Under the pieces are notes generated by a model. The model had not been told where the DNA came from, ran no database searches, and saw only the letters and a program-made list of their open reading frames with translations. The translations under genes were made by a program, and so were the position numbers. A DNA stretch of 64,000 bases from Channa striata (taxonomy: Eukaryota > Chordata > Actinopteri > Anabantiformes > Channidae): contig CM065181.1 of NCBI GenBank assembly GCA_033026295.1, forward strand, positions 10,449,001 to 10,513,000, written 5' to 3'. Position 1 is the first letter of the stretch, and the number at the start of each line of letters is the position of its first letter. This document shows, one piece after another, positions 61,200 to 64,000 of the stretch.

Positions 61200-63890
61200 G
61201 GAGACTTCTATGTGCACGAGCAAGTAGAGATGACTATGGAAAGGAGGAGATGTAGTGATTGATTATTGGATAGCATTAATTAATCCTGAGCTTATACATC
61301 AGTCAGTGCGAAACTGTTTTGTTTAGCTGTGTCATCAGCAGGTGCTGTACCTGAGTCTAAACCTGGTGCTGATGATAAATATATTAGTGCTATGTTGGAG
61401 AACTTGCTTGGCGGAGTTTTTGTTTACAGCTTCCTCATGCAAAAAATATTTTAAATTTGTAGACAATTTAAATACATGTATCAAACCAATGTAGATGTAT
61501 TAACACAACTGGATTTGTCACTAGTCTTGTGCTTTTGGCTTTCTTGGAAAAGTGAAGCATTTTGTCTAGCCTCTTTGAGATATCGTCTAATAATTACACT
61601 GACTTTGTTGTCTTACTCAACATCAGCTGACTATGGCCTTTAGTGGTTATATCACTGCAACTCTACACCACATTTCTTTCAATAAAACAAGTTTCATAAC
61701 AATTAACAGGAAGAAGATTCATGTTCTTTATCATTATTAAAAATGTTGAGTTTTTTGTGCAACTGTACTATTTCTGCTTCAGTAAACCCCAGGAAGGTGT
61801 TTACACTTTAATCTTTGCCCCTCAGACCAAACATTGATATAGAGACTTTATTATTAAACTTCAGTCACTCAGTAACTACCTTATCAGCAACAATAAAAAA
61901 ACAAAAACGCAGTCTTATCAATCAAAGACGTTTCACCTTAACTGAGACGATCAATACCAGGTACTGTGGTATTTCTTTTAAGAACTAGGCAGGAGCTGAA
62001 CCCAACACTCTTGTAAATTCATATTATAGCTAAACAAAGTGCCACAGTGTCATTCTGTTTACCTGCAGTATATCAAAGGTCTACAATTACATGCTGCATA
62101 AATTCATGAAACACCTGGCAGCGAGCAAAAAACATCTCTATCGAGGAGGGAAAACTACCAAATGCTGTTGACAAATACCTGATAAAAAGAAGATCTACGT
62201 TTGCAGGAATACTTTTTTCCAGGAACAGTGAACTAGTTTTTCTGCACCTTCTAACTAACAAGAAAAACAAGATCAAACGCTGCACGTATCTGGACACCAC
62301 AAGAAACTGTAGAAAGTAACTTTTCAACTTGTCTAGGTTAATTTTAGGAAATAAAACTTTGTAAACATTTACTATTAAGGTCAGACACTGTCAAGCCAAG
62401 AACCTGCTTTTGCCTATCCTTCTACACTGGTCACAAGTTTACCTTTACAAACCTTTTACTACGTGACTTAGAGACACATGTCTGTAAGTCATGTGTGTCT
62501 GAATCACCCATTCTTACAAACTTATTGCATCACTACGGTTGCAGTGACTGGTTGAGTCCAGCTCACGGGAGGCCCACACACAGACTCTGGGTTGGGTGTG
62601 TGCAGTGAATAACACTTAAGAGCAAGAACCAACAAGATGTAAGGAAACACCCCATAATCACGTTATATTTAATGAAAATATGTTTTTTGTACAGAATTCA
62701 TTAGCAGACGGTTGAAACCAATGAGCTTTGACCTTCACTGCTGCATTTTCTGTCTTTTATTAACTGCTCTGTTTGCAGTGCCAAAGCAATGTGTTGTGGT
62801 CATGAACTTATAAATCAAACACTATTCAACTGGGTGACCCCTCACAGGTACACAACACAGACAGGATTCAAAGCTGGGTGAGTCCTGCTGCATACATAAC
62901 ACATGTCTGCGGTAAGAGTAGAACAGGCAACAACTGACTAAAAAATGAAAACCGGGTGTCATTTGTTTAAATAGTCACTTGCCTTTAGCACCATGTCCTT
63001 CCTACAAATCACTTTATATAAAATAACTATTACACAATGGATGTATTACAAAATTTGACGTTAGGAAAGTGCTTCAAAAATAAGGTTACAGTACATCAGT
63101 AAAGAGATGTAATCAATAAAGAAAAACATGATTAAAATGGCAAAGGAAATGAAAGAGAGGGAAATAAAATAATACATCTACAAAGGGAAACTTCAAAGCC
63201 CAAAGCGCATCAATGGCGCCAAGACATGTGAAAGGCTGAGTCCTACATTTATTTAACTTTAGCCCTTTTTTAATAGTCTCACAGAAGCTGCCAGAAGCTC
63301 GCACACTGTAATCAGTCAGGTGAAAGTCCACTGGTTTTATCAAATATTGAGACACTGCGACCCATATATACTGCACTGCATCTCCTGCACATGGCTGGCA
63401 CACAAAAACCATCTCAGTTTCATAATGACTGATCCGGGGCTGTAGAGTCAGATGTAGGAAATTACTCACTGATGCTTTGTATTTTCTTTCGCTTATCCTT
63501 AGTTTGTGTTTGACTTCTGTTCATCAGCCTTGCTCCTCATACTTGTACTGCAGTGTACTAAGTGAATTAGCATAGTGTTTATATTTTCCTCTCCAATGCA
63601 GCTTTTGTCCCATTGGTTCCTATTGAGGGCCTCACATTACAAACCCACAGTGCTGCTATTGTATCTTGACAAGGACCTTTCACTCACTCATTGCCAATAC
63701 TAACACTTATTGGCAGATTCACAGAGAGACAATCAGCCTTTTGCAGGTGTGGAAATTTCCATGGAGAGCCATGCACCACAGTACGTGGTCAGTAAGTGAA
63801 ACTTGTGGTTCAGGAACCACAAACAATATGCTTATGAGGTGCTGGGACATAAATTTCTAAAAAATTTAAAAAAGGTGGTAAACTACAAAG
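61200..63890. other. Intergenic region, possibly 3' UTR of a gene entering from the right
   Basis: I see no conserved coding exon. If the ORF at the right edge is a terminal exon, part of this stretch would be its 3' UTR. Minus-strand AATAAA signals (TTTATT on the plus strand) occur, for example near 61845. Confidence 0.35.
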
Positions 63891-63900
63891 TGGTCATTTA

Positions 63901-64000
63901 TTGCAGGTATTGTTTTAGATTAAGCCACTTGTAGAGCCGGATAACAAATCTGCCAGGCTTTCCTTCAAAGTAACATCTGTCCAGCACGTCAAACAGAAGC
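63901..64000 (-). CDS. C-terminal coding tail of an unrecognised gene, partial
   Basis: From the right edge leftward the minus strand reads an open frame of about 32 residues ending in TAA. It contains LLFDVLDRCYFEGKPG and RFVIRLYKWLNL. The alternation of hydrophobic and charged residues and the lack of stops look like a real protein C-terminus. The rest lies beyond the window. I cannot assign a family. Confidence 0.4.

Noticed and set aside
62073..62327. Possible LINE or transposon fragment
   Set aside because: The translation is suggestive of a mobile-element frame, but I could not match any conserved reverse transcriptase or transposase motif.

Overview
The window is vertebrate and almost certainly teleost nuclear DNA. 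Genes are split by GT-AG introns and intergenic DNA is AT-rich. It contains CA microsatellites, a hAT-type MITE and several copies of a dispersed repeat typical of spiny-rayed fish. The conserved proteins are clearly vertebrate. I assembled the coding exons by hand, joining splice sites with compatible phase to protein families I recognise. No computation or database search was run.

Layout, left to right. (1) 914-3237, minus: the first four coding exons of mitochondrial ribosomal protein L3 (mrpl3); the rest lies beyond the left edge. (2) 3238-5949: intergenic, with a hAT MITE inserted inside an older dispersed repeat. (3) 5950-23730, minus: a complete 15-exon copine-4 gene (cpne4, 553 aa), probably with a non-coding first exon near 28.0-28.4 kb. 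Its introns hold a TA-flanked DNA transposon, a composite repeat, a degenerate tandem array and an old tandem duplication. (4) 29185-35549, plus: dynein light intermediate chain 1 (dync1li1), head-to-head with cpne4. (5) 39840-46539, plus: a complete beta-catenin gene of 768 aa, resembling teleost beta-catenin-2. (6) 47.9-56.1 kb: a large inverted duplication whose arms carry two nearly identical FoxH1/FAST-like forkhead genes, 48843-49839 minus and 54304-55174 plus. The plus copy has a 1-bp frameshift. (7) 56.1-64 kb: mostly unannotated. It has a CpG-rich island near 59.5-59.8 kb, a possible small spliced Cys-rich ORF at 60.5-60.9 kb (minus), and a coding-looking C-terminal tail at the right edge (minus).

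mrpl3, dync1li1 and beta-catenin are broadly expressed genes for mitochondrial translation, dynein cargo attachment, and adhesion plus Wnt signalling. Copine-4 is a calcium-dependent phospholipid-binding protein. The forkhead pair lies next to beta-catenin. FoxH1 proteins act with Smads in Nodal signalling, and beta-catenin acts in axis formation, so the neighbourhood is suggestive, but a functional link is only inference.

The most notable observations are the forkhead palindrome with near-identical genes and diverged flanks, clusters of TTAGC/GCTAGC words just after the first exon of three broadly expressed genes, an old intronic tandem duplication in cpne4, an in-frame 18-nt candidate microexon in dync1li1, and possible unrecognised minus-strand exons in the right-hand 10 kb.
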